Of a stretch of 64,000 nucleotides of DNA, positions 63,067-64,000 are shown in pieces. Each line of letters starts with the position of its first letter. Position 1 is the first letter of the stretch. A program made the position numbers and the translations under genes. The notes under the pieces were generated by a model that was not told where the DNA came from, searched no databases, and saw only the letters and a program-made list of their open reading frames with translations. The DNA is taken from the NCBI RefSeq assembly GCF_030433675.1, contig NZ_JAROCB010000002.1, forward strand, positions 558,001-622,000. Reading direction: 5' to 3'. This DNA is from Leifsonia virtsii (lineage in GTDB: Bacteria; Actinomycetota; Actinomycetes; Actinomycetales; Microbacteriaceae).

Positions 63067-63845
63067 CGGATCGGGTGGATGCAGCGACCGGACTGCACCT
63101 CGTTTCGAGTCCGGTGATGCCCGTCTACCGCGTGGCGAAGTCGTCCTACGGCCCCATGAATCCGCCCGTGCGGGAGGGGACTAAGAGGCGCGCGTGGAGT
63201 CGCTGGGACACGCCGGGCCGCACCGTCTACGCGTCCGACAGCCCCGAGACCGCCTTCATCGAAGCGTTGGCCTGGGCTCACGACGAAGCCGCGAGCCGAA
63301 ACCGAGCCATTCGGAAGACGGCAGACCTCTTCGGGATTTCGGCAAAAGCTGCACGCGAGATGGTCGAAGCGGATTGGCTCAAGGCGGGGAACATGCAGCC
63401 AGGCTGGCTCCCCTCCATCTGGCGCGACGGTCGGCGTGTATACAAGTTGACGTTCCCGGAAGGCTGGTGGGTCGATGTAATGAGCAGCGGCACGCTGTCT
63501 GCGATCTCCGCCGGGCTCGAGGATGTGCTCCTCAAGCGGGGAATCAGCGGGACGTTGACGCTGTCGGAGGTCACTTCGAACGACCGCAAGCTGACGACGC
63601 GAATCGCGACATGGCTCCGCGAAGAGGTCACGCTGGAAGACGGAACGCAGCCGCTAGGCATCCGATTCACCTCGAAGTACGGGCGTTCCGCTGAGACAGA
63701 CGGGACCTCATGGGCCTACTGGATGCGGACGATCGACGCTGGGCTATCCGTCGAGCCGGTGGGTGTCGATAGCGGAGAGCCGATCGAGCTGACCGACGCA
63801 GCCTTCACGCGCGCGCTGCGTTTCCATCGCATCGATTCGCGCTAA
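63063..63845 (+). CDS. RES-domain toxin-like protein (NAD+ phosphorylase/hydrolase family)
   Basis: 260 residues. PVYRVAKSSYGP (the R), RRAWSRWDTPGRTVYASDS and PETAFIEALAW (the E region) match the start of RES domains, which share an ADP-ribosyltransferase-like fold and deplete NAD+. The remainder is longer than in compact RES toxins and includes an inserted middle part (KTADLFGISAKAAREMVE) that looks helix-turn-helix-like. GTG start overlaps the antitoxin stop. Lower G+C than surrounding genes. Confidence 0.78.
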   Translation: MTDRVDAATGLHLVSSPVMPVYRVAKSSYGPMNPPVREGTKRRAWSRWDTPGRTVYASDSPETAFIEALAWAHDEAASRNRAIRKTADLFGISAKAAREMVEADWLKAGNMQPGWLPSIWRDGRRVYKLTFPEGWWVDVMSSGTLSAISAGLEDVLLKRGISGTLTLSEVTSNDRKLTTRIATWLREEVTLEDGTQPLGIRFTSKYGRSAETDGTSWAYWMRTIDAGLSVEPVGVDSGEPIELTDAAFTRALRFHRIDSR

Positions 63846-64000
63846 GAGCCCGGACGGTCGAGGCGTCGGCCGAGGACGACGTGCAGCACGGCCCCGCATG
63901 CGAGTGCCGCGAGAGTGAGCACCCACCCGAGCAGGAACAGCAGGCCGAGGCGGTCGGTCCGCTGCTCGAAGGCGGCGAGGGACTGGCCGGCCGCGATCAC
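63842..64000 (-). CDS. C-terminal end of a membrane protein (partial)
   Basis: A leftward frame open to the window edge, at least 52 residues, containing one strong hydrophobic segment (LGLLFLLGWVLTLAALACGA) and a basic tail (GRRLDRPGS). Its TAG shares bases with the convergent toxin stop. The gene body lies outside the window; no family can be given. Confidence 0.6.
   Translation of the reverse strand: MIAAGQSLAAFEQRTDRLGLLFLLGWVLTLAALACGAVLHVVLGRRLDRPGS

Noticed and set aside
63744-63926. 60-codon leftward frame at the right edge
   Set aside because: Arg-rich; the neighbouring phase gives a credible hydrophobic C-terminus ending at 63842.
1-64000. tRNA, rRNA, riboswitch, CRISPR, insertion sequence or phage attachment site
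   Set aside because: Looked for conserved tRNA arms, spaced direct repeats, transposase motifs and terminal repeats; none convincing by eye.

Overview
This is very GC-rich DNA with dense gene packing, frequent GTG starts and many 4-bp ATGA/GTGA stop-start overlaps. Gene content (NmrA/TetR pair, ROK regulators, DUF5996, DUF1345, MFS_3 exporter, several glycan ABC importers) fits an actinobacterium, most likely a soil- or plant-associated member of the Microbacteriaceae (Leifsonia-like); the family assignment is inference. No rRNA, tRNA, CRISPR array, insertion sequence or phage gene was seen, and no stretch longer than about 300 bases lacks a gene.

Region 1 (1-22.1 kb) is a purine / N-heterocycle catabolic island. 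It encodes guanine deaminase, a molybdenum hydroxylase (2Fe-2S and Mo domains fused in one chain, separate FAD subunit) with its XdhC and MocA-type maturation proteins, urate oxidase, a fused OHCU decarboxylase / 5-hydroxyisourate hydrolase, allantoinase and allantoate amidohydrolase. Guanine could therefore be taken through xanthine, urate and allantoin to allantoate and beyond. A leftward operon of 11 genes (13.9 to 3.5 kb) also carries a NitT/TauT-type ABC importer, a cytosine-deaminase-like amidohydrolase, an SDR, an FAD oxidase, a creatininase-family hydrolase and a PNPOx-like flavoprotein, which no textbook urate pathway needs. This is the best candidate for an undescribed pathway. The same 19-bp operator (ATGTTGA-N5-TCAACAT) lies before this operon / its divergent XRE-cupin regulator and before the molybdenum hydroxylase genes.

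Region 2 (22.1-25.2 kb) has a small membrane peptide and an NmrA-like oxidoreductase facing a TetR regulator across a near-perfect palindromic operator.

Region 3 (23.9-38.5 kb) is a complete non-phosphorylative L-fucose regulon: two GH29 alpha-L-fucosidases (one frameshifted near its 3' end), a sugar ABC importer, fucose mutarotase, L-fucose dehydrogenase, L-fuconolactonase, L-fuconate dehydratase, a keto-deoxy-fuconate dehydrogenase, a diketo-acid hydrolase, L-lactate oxidation, a second enolase-superfamily dehydratase and a GntR/FCD regulator. Four palindromic boxes with core TCCTATAGGA precede its transcription units.

Region 4 (38.4-53.2 kb) is for glycan breakdown: CE7 acetyl esterase, secreted multidomain GH27, GH36, GH95, two related ROK repressors and an LplB/YtcP-type importer with a 14-codon leader ORF.

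Region 5 (53.4-64 kb) is miscellaneous: SDRs, small membrane proteins, an MFS exporter operon, a GNAT acetyltransferase, a zinc alcohol/formaldehyde dehydrogenase, a lipoprotein phosphoesterase, and at the right edge a RES/Xre-type toxin-antitoxin pair.
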